NCBI GenBank assembly: GCA_022559845.1
Contig: CM040125.1
Location: 325,383,829-325,447,828 of the forward strand
Source of the DNA: Amorphophallus konjac
Lineage: Eukaryota; Streptophyta; Magnoliopsida; Alismatales; Araceae
Reading direction: 5' to 3'
Length of the DNA: 64,000 bases
The translations under genes and the position numbers were made by a program. The first letter of the stretch is position 1. Each line of letters starts with the position of its first letter. The notes beneath the pieces are model-generated. The model was given only the letters and a program-made list of their open reading frames with translations. It was not told where the DNA came from and did not search any database. Positions 1-10,650 of this stretch are shown piece after piece.

Positions 1-395
1 TTGTGGAGAGGCAGGTGCAAAGACCAGGTTTGCCTCGTAATTACTATTTTTCTTCTTCTCTTCTTCTTTTACGGGGAGGCAGGTGCAAAGACCATGTTTG
101 CCTCATGTCCCTTTTTTTCTTCTCCTCTTCCTTTGTGGAGAGGCGGGTGCAAAGACCATGTTTGCCTCATGTCTCTTTTTTTCTTCTCTTCCTCTTTTGT
201 GTGATGAGGCGGGCTCGAAGACCACGTCTGCCTCACGACTGCCCCCCCCTTTTCGTAAAGAGGCGGGTTCGCAGACCACGTCTGCCTCATGTCTCTTTTC
301 TTTCTTTTCTTCTCTTCCTTTGTGGGATGAGGCAGGCTCGGAGACCACGTCTGCCTTATGTGTCTCTTTTTCTTTCTTTTCTTTTCTTCTTTTCT
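1..395. repeat. Tandem array A, ~56-68 bp unit
   Basis: Six degenerate copies begin near 10, 78, 144, 207, 263 and 331. Each carries GAGGCRGG, about 12 variable bases, then CTGCCTC, so each unit holds an imperfect palindrome, followed by a T/C-rich tract such as CTTTTTTTCTTCTC. The frames stay open on both strands only because the unit is low in stop codons, so I do not call a gene. The array is cut by the left window edge. Confidence 0.85.
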
Positions 396-404
396 CATTA
401 ATGC

Positions 405-2660
405 TTCCGCGCTGGAGTGTATTTCTCTTAGTGTGCCCCCAGGTTGGGGTGTAGCTTTACCTCGTATGCGTCCCCCCCCTGAGGGGTGTGTTTTGCCTCT
501 TCGCTTCTGTGCCCCCAGGCGGGGTGTATTCTTCTCTTTCTATGCCCCCCGGATCGGGATGTAGCTCTCTTCGAATTCCCCCAAGCCGGGGTGTAGCTTT
601 CTTCAAATGCCCCCAAGCCGGGGTATACTCTTCACGGCTTCTATGCCCCCAGGTGGGGTATGTTTCTTCTTCAAATACCCTTAAGCCAGGGTGAGTTCTT
701 CTGCTCTTTATGCCCCCATGGCGGGGTTAGTTTCTCCATATATGCCCCTGGCACGGGGTGTGTCTCTTGTTTCTTAAACCCCCCCATGGCGGGGGTGAAT
801 TCTGCTTCTTCTACCCCTGAAGGCGGAGGAGTGCTTCTCTTCATATGTCCCCGACACGAGGGGATATCTTTGTTGCTTGTTGCACCCCCGGTCGGGGTAG
901 ATTTTTCTGCTTCTTCTGCCCCAGAGCGGGGGGGGTAGTTCTTCTTCAAATTCCCCTAGAGCGAGGCATACCTTTCTTCATATACTCCCATGTCGGGATG
1001 TATGTCTCTTCGCTTCTGTGCCCCGGGTCGGGATAGATGCTTCTGCTCCTTATGCGCCAAGGGCGGAATGTATCTCTTTTTTTTTGTGCCCCCAGAGGGG
1101 GGGGGGTGGATGCTCTTCATGTGTCCCCAGGTCGGGATATATATTTCGCTTCTTATGCCCCCTGAGGCGGGGTGAGGTCCTTGCTTCAAATGCCCCTAAA
1201 TCAGGGTATGGTTTTGTCTCATATGCCCCTAGAGCGGGGGTGAGTTTCTTCGTCAAATGCCCCGAAGCCGGGGTGGACTCTCTTCAAATGCCCCCAAGTC
1301 GGGGTATACTCTTCACGGCTTCTATGCCCCAAGGTGGGGTATGTTTCTTCTTCAGATGCCCCCAAGGCGGGGTGTAGCTCTCTTCAAGTGCCCCCAAGCC
1401 GGGGTATACTCTTCATGGCTTCTATGCCCCCAGGTGGGGTATATCTTTTGTTTCTTCTTCAAATACACTAAGCCAGGGTGGGTTCTTCTGCTTTTTATGC
1501 CCCCATGGCGGGGTGAGTTTCTCTACATATGCCCCTGGCACGGGGTGTGTCTTTTGTTTCTTATACCCCCCCACGGCGGGGGTGAATTCTGCTTCTTCTA
1601 CCCCTGAAGGCGGAGGAGTGCTTCTCTTCATATGTCCCCAGAGCAGGGTGTATCTTTGTTGCTTGTTGTGTCCCAGGTCGGGTAGATTCTTCTGCTTCTT
1701 CTACCCCAGAGTGGGGTATATTTCTCCTCGTATGTCCCCGGTCGGGGTGCATTCTTTTCGCTTCATATGCCCCCAGGATGGAGTGTATTCTCTTGCTTCT
1801 TATGCCCCCCTGAGGCGGAGGTGTATGTATTTTTTAAATGCCCTTAAGCCGGGTCGTATTCTTTGTCTCACATGCCCCCCGAATCGGGGGTGTTGCTTCT
1901 TGTGCCCCCATGGCGGGGGTGGAATTCTTGCTTCTTGTGCCCCCCGAGGTGGGGTGAATTTCTCTTCAGTTACCCCTGAGTCGGGGTTGATTTTTCTGCC
2001 TCTTATGCCCCAGGGTGGGGTACACTTCTCTTCATATGCCCCTAAGTCGGGGTGCAACTCTGCTTCTTCTCATGACCCCAGGCCGGGGCAGTCTCTTCTT
2101 CTTATGCTTATGTGCCCCTAAGCGGGGTGTGTTGCTTCTTTAAATGCCCCCTTAAGCCGGGGTGTCTTCTTTTGGCTTCCATGCCCCAGGCGAGGTGTGT
2201 TTCTTCTTCAAACGCCCCCTGAGCGGGGGTATGTTTTGCTTTTTGGTGCCCCCAAGGTGGGGTGTATATTCTGCTACTTCTTATGCCCCTATATCGGGGT
2301 AGAGTTTTCTGCTTCTTCTACCCCATGGTAGGGTACATTTCTCTACGTATTCCCCTAAGCCGGGGTGTGCCCTTTTTTGTTTCATGTGCCTCCATACGGG
2401 GTAGAGTCTTGGCTTCTTCCGCCCTCATGGCGGGGTGGAGTCTGCTGCTTATGCCCCCAAGGCGGGCTGTATCTTTTGCTTCTCATGCCCCCGTGCGGGG
2501 TTTATGTTTCTTCTTCAGATTCTCCTAAGTCTGGGGTGTATTCTTTATTTCTTATGCCCCCGGGCCGGGGTGAATTCTTTATTGCTTCCTATGCCCCCAT
2601 GGCGGGGTATATTTCTTCTTCTTATTCCCCGTGGCGGGGTATATACATGCTCTCTTCGGG
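405..2660. repeat. Tandem array B, CCCC...GGGG hairpin minisatellite
   Basis: Roughly 50-60 degenerate units of about 35-45 bp, each with a core like GCCCCCAAGCCGGGGT followed by a pyrimidine stretch such as TTCTTCTTC. C-run and G-run can pair, with a 3-8 base variable loop. There is a higher-order copy: about 600-850 recurs at about 1388-1638, an offset of 788 bp (for example CCCTGAAGGCGGAGGAGTGC in both). Open frames encoding Cys/Pro/Gly-rich repeats come from unit periodicity and lack any recognisable domain. Confidence 0.85.
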
Positions 2661-3424
2661 AGTGGTGGCCGTGCTTGGCCTCATTACTATAAAGCATTCC
2701 CCACAACGGGCAGCAATTCATCAAGCTATGATTGTAGTTTGTTGGATCTTGTAATAGCCACTCGAGGGGTCGTCTTATGCCGGACAGGGGCAGCAGGAAG
2801 GCGGAACGGGCCGGGTCATTGCACCGCGGACTTGGAGCCTCCTGGAGCCAGGCGGGATGCCGTCCTTCTTCTTGTTCTTTTGGTCGGCGATGCTTGCCAA
2901 CCCTTCCTTTTGTCTTTTCTTTTCTTTTCTTCTCTTTTTTTTTGCATGATAGGCCAAGGTGGGAGCGCAGGAGAGCGCTCACCCCCCCAAGGAGGGGATG
3001 AGTGGTTCGCTCCACCGCACCAATCCCACAGTGGTAATCCCTTTTTTAGCACGGGTGTCGGCGGATATGGCCGTACAACCCTCTCTCGTCGATTCTTTCT
3101 CTTCATTTTTTGCTTCTTTCTTTTCTTCTTTTCTCCTTTTCTTCTCTTTCTTCTTGAGGACAGGGGGGTTTGATTTCCCCTCCCTTCTTCTCTCCTTTTT
3201 TTTAGCGGCGGCCTCCACAATCCCTGGAAGCTGCATGTGCCCCGGGGTAGCATCTCCGAGGCCACGAAGATGATTGCGCCTAGTGGCTTTTCTCCCCATA
3301 GGGCAGGCGAAGACAGCACCTGCAATTCATCAAAGCAGGCAAACATCGTTTATTAGGGGGCCATGAGGCCCTGAATCTCGGCGAAGAGATGAAGGGTGGT
3401 TTGGTCCCAACGGGCGTGCCAGAC
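2661..3424. other. Gene-free, pyrimidine-rich stretch
   Basis: No recognisable gene. It holds T/C-rich tracts at about 2865-2945 and 3095-3200, separated by GC-rich unique-looking sequence. I found no terminal repeats or protein similarity here. It probably belongs to the older repeat that carries the neighbouring 3425-4550 dispersed copy. Confidence 0.5.
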
Positions 3425-4550
3425 TTGTGGACGCACTTTTTTCTTAAATCGTTGGCGCATTCGTTTATTGGTTTATTAAGTGCGTGGGCGTGCCAGTCAC
3501 GAAGTGACAATTTATTCGGGCTCCGAAGAGCTCATGGTGCGCTCGATCTGACTCGGTCAGACGATTGTGTGGTTCGTGTCGGGACCAAAACCCGCCGCAC
3601 CATAAAGGTCACGACGTCATTTACATCCCCCATACGAGGGAACACCCTTGATTAATCGCCGAGAATCAGGGCCTCATGGCCAGGAAATTAATTGCATGGG
3701 AAGGCCTATTAGGAAGCATTAAAATCCCCGTATGAGGGTGAGAAGAAAACATTCGCGGTCATGTCGGTAGTGTACTGACCAGTTAATATTCGGACGAATG
3801 TCCGGCTCGAGAAAAGCGCGATCGTCACGGGAAAACTGGAATGCATGTATGCCGAGGTACGGCAGATTTATTGTTCAGAAGGACGGAAAGCATTCGGCTA
3901 AACCTCGGTTGAAGCGGTCAAAAACCAGTAAATCTGTTGGCCCGGTGCAAGAGCAAGCTGCGACCATACTGCGGTGGGCCCCTCGCGGTCGAAGTCAGGC
4001 TCGCATGAGCGTCATTAATGATTCCGGTGCCAAGGGGCAACGGGGGGATATCCCTTGAATCGGTTGGAAAGCCCCGCATCTAGGGAAGCGAGCGTCCGAA
4101 ACGTGTCGGTCGTTCGGGAGACCGTTTAATATTCGGACATGTGTCCGGCTTGAGAATATCGTAATCGTCGCGGGAGGACCTAGAACATATGTATGCCAGG
4201 GTACGGTGAATATATTATTCCGAGGTACTGAAAACATTCGGTTAAATCTCGGCTAGTATGGAAGGAAACTAGAGAATTTATCATCCCGGTGCGAGATCGA
4301 GTCAGGACCATACCGGGGGCGCCTCCCGCGGTCCAAACGGCGCTTGCGCGGGCATCATTAATATTTCCGGTGCCGGGGGGGGGGGCAACGGGGAATTGTC
4401 CCGGGACTAGATTCCAAAACCAAAATGTGTTCGGAGGGAGCGGGCTATAGGCCGAGGATATGGGTCATACAATGACCATAATCGGGACGGACCCAAGGTC
4501 TAAGCGTGGCCCACGGAGGCCTTGTTGACATTCCCATGCAAAGGGTCCAG
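3425..4550 (+). repeat. Dispersed repeat, related to PMD intron (48295-48950)
   Basis: Two blocks match the intron at 48295-48950 in order and orientation. The block from GTGGACGCACTTTTTT, through GGTTTATTAAGTG, GCCAGTCAC and CATAAAGGTCA to about 3745 matches 48300-48660. The block near 4430-4550 (GGGCTATAGGCCGAGG to GGCCTTGTTGACATTCCC) matches 48840-48945. The copies have diverged substantially, suggesting an old duplication or two members of one element family. Confidence 0.7.
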
Positions 4551-5000
4551 GGATGACGGGAGCCATCTCGTTCTATTCTGATTTTTGTCGGTCACTCACA
4601 GACCTTTTCATGTTTGGACGTAGGTCCGTATTGAAGGTACGACGTAGGCAGAAACAACCCCGTACAAATGTATGCCGAGTTTGCGGCAATTTTAATGAAA
4701 GAGCGGGAACGAATCCCAATAGAATAAATCCGATTTGACGAACCATCGGCCCAGAGCGATGCCGGGTTACGACCATGTCGGGACGGGGGCCGTCGGCCAT
4801 ATCGCTCACTCACGGACCTTTTCATGTTCGGACGCAGGTCCATAATAGAAATGCAGTGGGAATCGAGGTGAACCCGTTCAAATGTATGCCGAACGTGCGG
4901 CAATTTTAGTAACAGCTCGGAAGGGATCCGGCCTGAGAAACGAGTCCGGCTTAATCAGAATGTCGGCTCGAGGCGGGGTCGGGTCATGGTCATTTCAGGA
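3785..5000 (+). repeat. Four diverged tandem copies, 5'-TTCGGACNNNNGTCC type
   Basis: Copies start near 3788, 4129, 4613 and 4825. All carry TTCGGAC or TTTGGAC followed by GTCCG or GTCCA, then ATGTATGCCGA or a close variant, GCGGCA or ACGGCA, and an A/T-rich ATTTTA-type stretch. The first two copies also share ATTCGG, CGGTGC, CATTAAT and GCAACGGGG downstream. Spacing falls from about 340-480 bp to 212 bp. There is no coding signal. Confidence 0.65.
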
Positions 5001-5116
5001 TAATTCCCAAGACTCAGGCCCAACCTGGAAGGGCGGCATTGTTGTTCCTTCAGCACCAGGTCGCGGGAGAGACGGGGGCTGCGATACAGATTTTACCATT
5101 TTTTTTATCTAGGTTT

Positions 5117-5120
<4 letters not shown>

Positions 5121-5153
<33 letters not shown>
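5121..5153. repeat. (TA)n microsatellite
   Basis: Uninterrupted TA dinucleotide run ending in TATGTATA. It lies in AT-rich gene-free sequence that continues to the second TA run. Confidence 0.95.
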
Positions 5154-5159
<6 letters not shown>

Positions 5160-5336
5160 TTTCGGTTATTTCCCTTTTATGTATTTGTTCTGAATGATTT
5201 CTCCATTTTCGTTCATTATTATTATTATATTTTTTTCTCTTTTCTTACTATTGTTATTACTATTTCACACCCTTTTTGTTTATTTCATATATATATATTT
5301 AGATTTATTTATCCATCATAATTTGTATTAATTTAT

Positions 5337-5338
<2 letters not shown>

Positions 5339-5396
<58 letters not shown>
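5339..5396. repeat. (TA)n microsatellite, second run
   Basis: TA dinucleotides with one CA interruption. It separates AT-rich DNA from the GC-rich minisatellite on its right, an abrupt change in composition. Confidence 0.95.
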
Positions 5397-5399
<3 letters not shown>

Positions 5400-5404
5400 C
5401 GGAG

Positions 5405-5790
5405 AGAGTGGGCCGCTAGAGGGCTAGGAAGGGGCTAAAGGGGCGTGCCGGCGAAGAGCGGCCAGGCTGTACCGGCGAAGGTGCTGGGTTGTGCTGTCGG
5501 AGGGTTCAAGGATGGGCGTGCCGGCGAAGGAGCTGGAAGCGCGTACCGGCGAAGGCCATGGGAGCGTGCCGGGGAAGGAAGAGGAGGCGTGCCGGCAAAG
5601 GGTGCTGCAGGGTGTACCGGCGAAGGGCGTGGCGAGTGTGCTGCCGAGAGGTTCAAAGGGGTGTACCGGGGAAGGAGCGTACCGGGGAAACTGGGCTGGG
5701 GGTGCGTCGGCGAAGAGCGATTGCAGGGAGTACCGGCGAAGGGCCTGGCATGGTGTGCCGGTCTAGGAGCGTGCCGAGGAAGGCCAAGGC
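5405..5790. repeat. GC minisatellite 1 (GTGCCGGCGAAGG)
   Basis: More than ten degenerate copies of GTGCCGGCGAAGG or GTACCGGCGAAGG separated by 10-25 variable bases. Related arrays lie at 18720-19020 and 19870-20215. Long open frames on both strands are by-products of the period; on the minus strand they read as Phe-Ala-Gly-Thr-Pro repeats. No start, domain or gene context supports a protein. Confidence 0.85.
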
Positions 5791-5799
5791 AAGCATGCG

Positions 5800-6078
5800 T
5801 ATCGGATGAGGGTGAGGACGGGGCCCACTCTGCTCCCACTCTTATATCTTTTACTTTTCTCTCCCGCCCTTGATTTTTATTCGGTTTGCATGGGTTTCTT
5901 CTCTCTTTCTCTTGATTATCTTCCATTCTTTCTCCCATGAGGACGAATGTTTAAGTTGCTTAGTTATCGTTCGATTAGGCTCTCTTTGTGTTGATTGCGG
6001 TTCCCTTGTCTTGGTTAAAGTGTTTTACCGTTGTTCTTTTCGTTTCTTTGTTGCTTTCTTTTTACCTTTTAATATGTT
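5800..6078. other. Gene-free sequence before the copia insertion
   Basis: AT-rich and T/C-rich sequence with no recognisable gene. It ends at the copia target site. The pre-insertion sequence continues at 18535. Confidence 0.6.
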
Positions 6079-6083
6079 ATCAC
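6079..6083. repeat. Target-site duplication ATCAC, left copy
   Basis: ATCAC directly before the TGTTAG terminus of the copia 5' LTR. The same five bases follow the 3' LTR at 18530-18534, which fixes both element borders. Confidence 0.9.
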
Positions 6084-7655
6084 TGTTAGTGTTGGTGTGC
6101 TACAGGTCAATTTCGGGTCGGGTAGGCCCAATAGTTGTACGATCTTGTTTATTATTAATAAAGTGGTGTTTGAGCGTAAATATGTGATTGTGTTATTTTA
6201 CGTTGTCCCTAGGATATGTGGTTGTAAAGTCAGCTCGAGATGGGATCTCGAACATGAGATTGACTTTACATGTACACATACCTTAAATTGTTCCTGGTTG
6301 GAGGGTAATCACTCGGGGACTTTGATTACCTATTAAACCAGTACACATGATGTGTCAGTGACCAGTCTCATGGTCATTGGTGCGGGGCACCAACACATAT
6401 GTGTAGGTGTATGTCCTTTGAGGATGTACACTGAACTGATCCGCTATTGGATCTTCAGATGGTTGATTATACCTAATGTCAACTGAAGATCTAACTGTCT
6501 CAGTAGCATCGTTGGTCCTTTGACCTGAGACATTGATCGGATCTTACACGAGGACTGGAATGGTTTAATTACTTGGCTAACTGACTTTAACCATAAGTCA
6601 TGAGTTGCCGAGTCATTAACCACTCTAGGATACGTGTGAAGATCATCAATGGTCAAGAGGGGATCGCTCACTGTCGGGTATATATCAGACAGTTAATGGG
6701 TCATGACATTGACGCTCCGTTAAATCCCTGGCCAGGGTCGTGTGAGTTCGTTTAGAACGGACGTCATACACTTTAAGGAGGTCATAGTCAAATGGCACGA
6801 TCATGGGGTTTGACAGAAACCATACCCTCGATCGTACCAGACTCATAGAAGGAGCGAGGGATTATATCGATGCGGTAACTGTGGACTTACAGGTACCAGA
6901 CAGGGTGGTTTAAACCCGGCGTCCTCTAGGATCACGCGGATTTGCTTGACCCAACGTGATCAAAGGTTCGGAATAAATTAAACTATTCTTCGGCTCTAGT
7001 AGAAGCGAAGAATACGTTTAATTTACTTCTAATTGAGAATTAAAAGTTAATGGGCCTTAAACTAGAGTCACTATGGGCCTAGAGGATCACACACAATGGA
7101 TTCTTGGGTGACAGATTATTATTATACAAATGTATGTATTATTTCTATTTAATTCCTTTTGGAAAGGAGTGTAAATGGAGCTTAATACATATGTATAATA
7201 TGAGATAGGATATATATACAGTTTCGGTCTTTTGGAGCCCTTTTCTAATAAGCCTAAACTCTATATATATGCTTTCTACGTGAGTTCATTCGAACTCTTC
7301 CAACCTCTTAGGCTTAAGCAAGCACATAAGCTTAAGATAGGAGGATTAGCTCCTCCCCTCTTCCTCCCTTTCTACAGAAGGTGAAAAGGGCCGGGGAAGG
7401 TCGTTCCGGGGGGGTTACCGTCGCCGCAAGGGTCCGTGAGGATCTGCTCTAGAGGCCGTACAGCTGTGCGGCTCGATATTCTGCATCGGACATCGCGGAC
7501 AGCGTCGTTCCTCGCAAGGTGAAACACGTAACCTGTAATTAGGGTATTAGAAACACCGATTAAAGCACAGATTAAGCTTTCCATAACACCGGGATCGGGT
7601 AAATGAATTTTTGTTATCCGCTGCGTCGCCCGTATGTGCTGTGCGAAACCTTACA
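6084..7655 (+). repeat. Copia 5' LTR (1572 bp)
   Basis: Begins TGTTAGTGTTGG and ends ACCTTACA, so it has TG...CA ends. It matches 16949-18529 along its length. In the first ~100 bases from 6090 I count six differences, all transitions, so insertion is not very recent. Confidence 0.95.
7262..7270 (+). promoter_or_regulatory. Candidate TATA box of the copia 5' LTR
   Basis: TATATATAT, about 390 bp before the LTR end, followed by CTTTCTACGTGAG. Its position in the 3' half of the LTR suits a U3/R promoter. Another TATATATA lies about 50 bp upstream, so the exact box is uncertain. The 3' LTR has the equivalent near 18130. Confidence 0.5.
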
Positions 7656-7656
7656 A

Positions 7657-7669
7657 TGGTATCAGAGCC
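7657..7669 (+). other. Primer binding site (initiator tRNA-Met)
   Basis: TGGTATCAGAGCC, one base after the 5' LTR. This 13-mer is the standard plant copia primer site, complementary to the 3' end of initiator tRNA-Met. Confidence 0.95.
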
Positions 7670-9816
7670 AGGTTCGCGCTCTGGTCGGTGTTTTTATCGC
7701 TGTTTAGAACCATATTTGAAAGGGGTTTAAATACTTCAATTGTTATTGCTAGAAGGGGATGTTGGACATCCCCGTTCTTCCAGGATGCTGGGCATCCCTG
7801 GACCAAATTTTTTTTTTAAAAAAAAATTGTTGGCCTGTTTTGGGCGCACTGCGCCCAGGGCGCTGTGCGCCCGCCGTCGCACCCGCGTGGGCAGGCGCGG
7901 CCCACACAGGGTAGCCGCGTGGCGGGTGCCCGCCTGGCGAGCGCCGCCCACGCGGAACGCCCGCGTGGCGGGTGCTCGCAGGTGGCGCCCGCAACGCAGG
8001 GGCGGGCGCCGCGCGCCCTGCGGGCGAGCGGGTCAGCGCCCGCGCGCGGGGGGGGGGGGGGGGGGCGCCCAATTTTTTTTATAATTAATTTTTTTTGCAT
8101 TTTTAATTTATTGTGCTAGTATATAATAATATATATATTAGATATATATATTAAAATACACAGTAAATTAATTAGAATTTTATCTATTAAGTTAAATAGT
8201 GTTACCTCAAAAGAAAATGTCAAAAGTTAAATTTTATTTAACCGTGTTGAATTTACTGAGGTGAGATAATTACTATTTACCATGAGATAAAATGGTAATA
8301 ATTGAAGTTACTTCAGTGAAATTTAAGTTTTTGAATTTTTAATTATTAGATAATTAGAAAATTTAAATTTTAAATTTTATTGAAGTTAAATGTGAAAAAT
8401 TCAAGTATTTAAATTTTAATTATTAGATAATTGTTAAATTCAAATTTTGAATTTTAGAAAATTACTAATTGAGGATAATTGCATTATTTTAAATTTATTT
8501 TCAAACAAAAATTATTGGATAATTAGTTTGAATTTAAATTTAAATTATTGACATGTTTAAATTTTGAATTTAAATTTAATTATTGGATATGTAAATTTAA
8601 ATTTAAATTTAATTAATTATCTCAATTAGATGCCCCTGTAGAAAATGATGGTTCTTTACGTGCTTTACTTTATTTACCTTGTATTAGCCTGCTTGTGTGT
8701 TTAATTTTAGTTAATCATGCTTTGATTTTTAAAATTAAACAAAGCTAGCCTATTTTTGTTTGCACATCCCATTTTTAAATTCAAAAAATAAGGATTATTT
8801 TCAGAAAATAACCCTTGATTGATTTTATTTGAATGGGTTGGCAAGTGATCATGGACTTGGATTAATGTAATTAATTGGGGTCTGCAAACCTCCTTTCTCT
8901 CTCTGTTAAAATTCCAATGTACTTCTATCTTCCTCCGTTGTTGTACTCGTCCTAAGGGCTTCTGGAATTTCATTGATATGTAATTTACTTTTTTCCGGCC
9001 TGCGAGCTGTGTAAAAGTTGTAATTACTGCGGTGTCGGAGTTTGAAAGCACGGAGCACACCCGACGAGGACGATCTAGCTACTTCGGAAGCGGGCCGGAT
9101 GCCTTAGTTACATTAGGAATTAAGTCCATGATCACTTGCGTTTTATTTTTGCATTGGATGTATTTATTTTGTGTAAACTACTAGGTACGGTAAATATATT
9201 GGATATATTTATATTACCACCTAGGGTGAGATCAAGATAAAATTAAATTCCCTCGTGATTAAATTTTAGATCTGGTAAGCGTGGCTCTAGGAGTCGCCGT
9301 GGCCCTCCATCATTATGGAGTGAATGAACGTCTTCATTTCATGGATTTGTTGTGCTTTCCACAAGGTCCATGAGTTTGGGGGCGGGATTAAACTCCAAGG
9401 CTCGGCCTCAATGGGGTGAGGAATTGAACTCGACCTTGTTGTGCTTTCCACAAGGGTCAGGTCATGAACTCATTGCTATGTAGTAATGATGGTTAGATCT
9501 AACCGAGAATATCCTTTGTTGTGCTTTCCACAAGGGGATGATTTCTCGGGGGCCGAATATCAGATATTGCATTGGATGCAAGTGTCTGTTCACTGCCCTT
9601 GAGATGGTGTATGGCTTGTTGTGCTTTCCACAAGGTCGTACATCAGTCTCGTTGGGATTCCGACCCACTAGGTTGACCTCGCTGATCTCCCGTTCTATAT
9701 ACTGAGGGTTATATAGTTCGATCGAAAAATAGTGGGACTAACTAAGATAGAAAATCACATCTAAGTTAGAATTTGAACACATGCTAAGTTGTCTTTTATT
9801 TCTTATCCAGATTACA
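7670..9816 (+). other. Copia untranslated leader
   Basis: A 2.1-kb leader with no credible gene, very heterogeneous in base composition. 7840-8070 is strongly GC-rich with repeated CGCGTGGCGGGTG-type words and ends in an 18-G run at 8048-8065. 8080-8640 is AT-rich with AAATTTAAATTT strings. A T9/A9 inverted pair lies at about 7807-7828. It ends with a splice-acceptor-like TTATTTCTTATCCAG five bases before the gag ATG. Confidence 0.7.
9347..9635 (+). repeat. Four spaced copies of a 20-bp hairpin word in the copia leader
   Basis: TTGTTGTGCTTTCCACAAGG occurs exactly at 9347-9366, 9436-9455, 9516-9535 and 9616-9635, starts 89, 80 and 100 bp apart. With the preceding C present in two copies, CTTGT pairs with ACAAG across the copy. 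The intervening sequences are not alike. Four exact copies in an otherwise decayed element suggest conservation, but the role is unknown. Confidence 0.9.
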
Positions 9817-10650
9817 ATGTCGTCGTCCAACCCCCTCCGCGGCATCTTGGATGCAAATCGCTTAACTGGACCGAACTACTCGGATTGACTGCGTAATCTA
9901 CGCATAGTCCTTACCGTCGAAAAGATTGCGTACGTGTTGGACACGGTTCATTCTGAGCCATCTCCTGATGCCGACGAGGGCGAGTTACTGGCTTATGCCA
10001 AGTGGTCTAAGGACTCCTCCCTTGTCCAATGTTACATGTTGGCCTCTATGGCTCCCGAGCTGCAGAGGCAATTCGAAAAGACTGATTGTAGAAGTATACT
10101 TCTCAATCTACGCCAGCTCTTCGGGGAACAGGGTAGGATTGAGAGGTATGACATCTCCAAAAGACTTTTTCGGACACGGATGTCTGAGGGTTCATCAGTA
10201 CAGGCCCATGTACTGAAAATGATGGAGTGGATTGAAAGACTCAATGCATTTGGGTTCAAGTTGGATCTTGAACTATGCATTGATCTTATACTCCAGTCAT
10301 TGCCCGATTCCTTTTCTTCCTTCATCATGAACTTTAACATGAACAGGATTGAAGCAACTCTCCCAGAGCTGCTCAATATGTTAAAGAGTGCTGAAGGAAC
10401 CATGTAGAAAGATAAACTATCTTCGTCTGTAATGATTGTTGGCCGGGCCAACAAGAAAAGGAAGGCCTCTCAAATATCCACCACGAGTAACAAAGGGAAG
10501 GGAAAGAAAAAGGTCACGGGTAAGCAACTCGCCAAAGTTGACAAAGGGAAGGGTAAGAAGAATGAAAAGGAAGACAAATATTTTCGATGTGGGGAAACTG
10601 GGCATTGGAAAAAGAATTGCAAGGAAATTCTAAATGAAGGTATTTTTGTC
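9817..10650 (+). pseudogene. Copia gag, with two stops
   Basis: Encodes the capsid-like Gag that packages element RNA. ATG at 9817 is chosen because it follows the leader directly and opens a Gag frame (MSSSNPLRGILDANRL) in the phase of the pol frame. The middle is typical UBN2/retrotran_gag sequence (about 9934-10400). A zinc knuckle follows near 10580-10620, reading YFRCGETGHWKKNC: the expected first Cys is Tyr, so the finger lacks a ligand. In-frame stops lie at 9886-9888 (TGA, at a position where Trp would fit) and 10405-10407 (TAG). It is continuous with protease and integrase, as in one-frame copia polyproteins. Dead copy. Confidence 0.85.

Noticed and set aside
1..2121. Series of open frames of 60-200 codons with Cys/Pro/Gly-rich repeats
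   Set aside because: They are periodic readings of the tandem arrays on both strands, without conserved domains, and they shift with unit length.
7842..8072. GC-rich block as a CpG-island promoter or gene start
   Set aside because: It lies in the copia leader after the primer site and has simple GCG-rich repeats with a poly-G run; no downstream gene other than gag.
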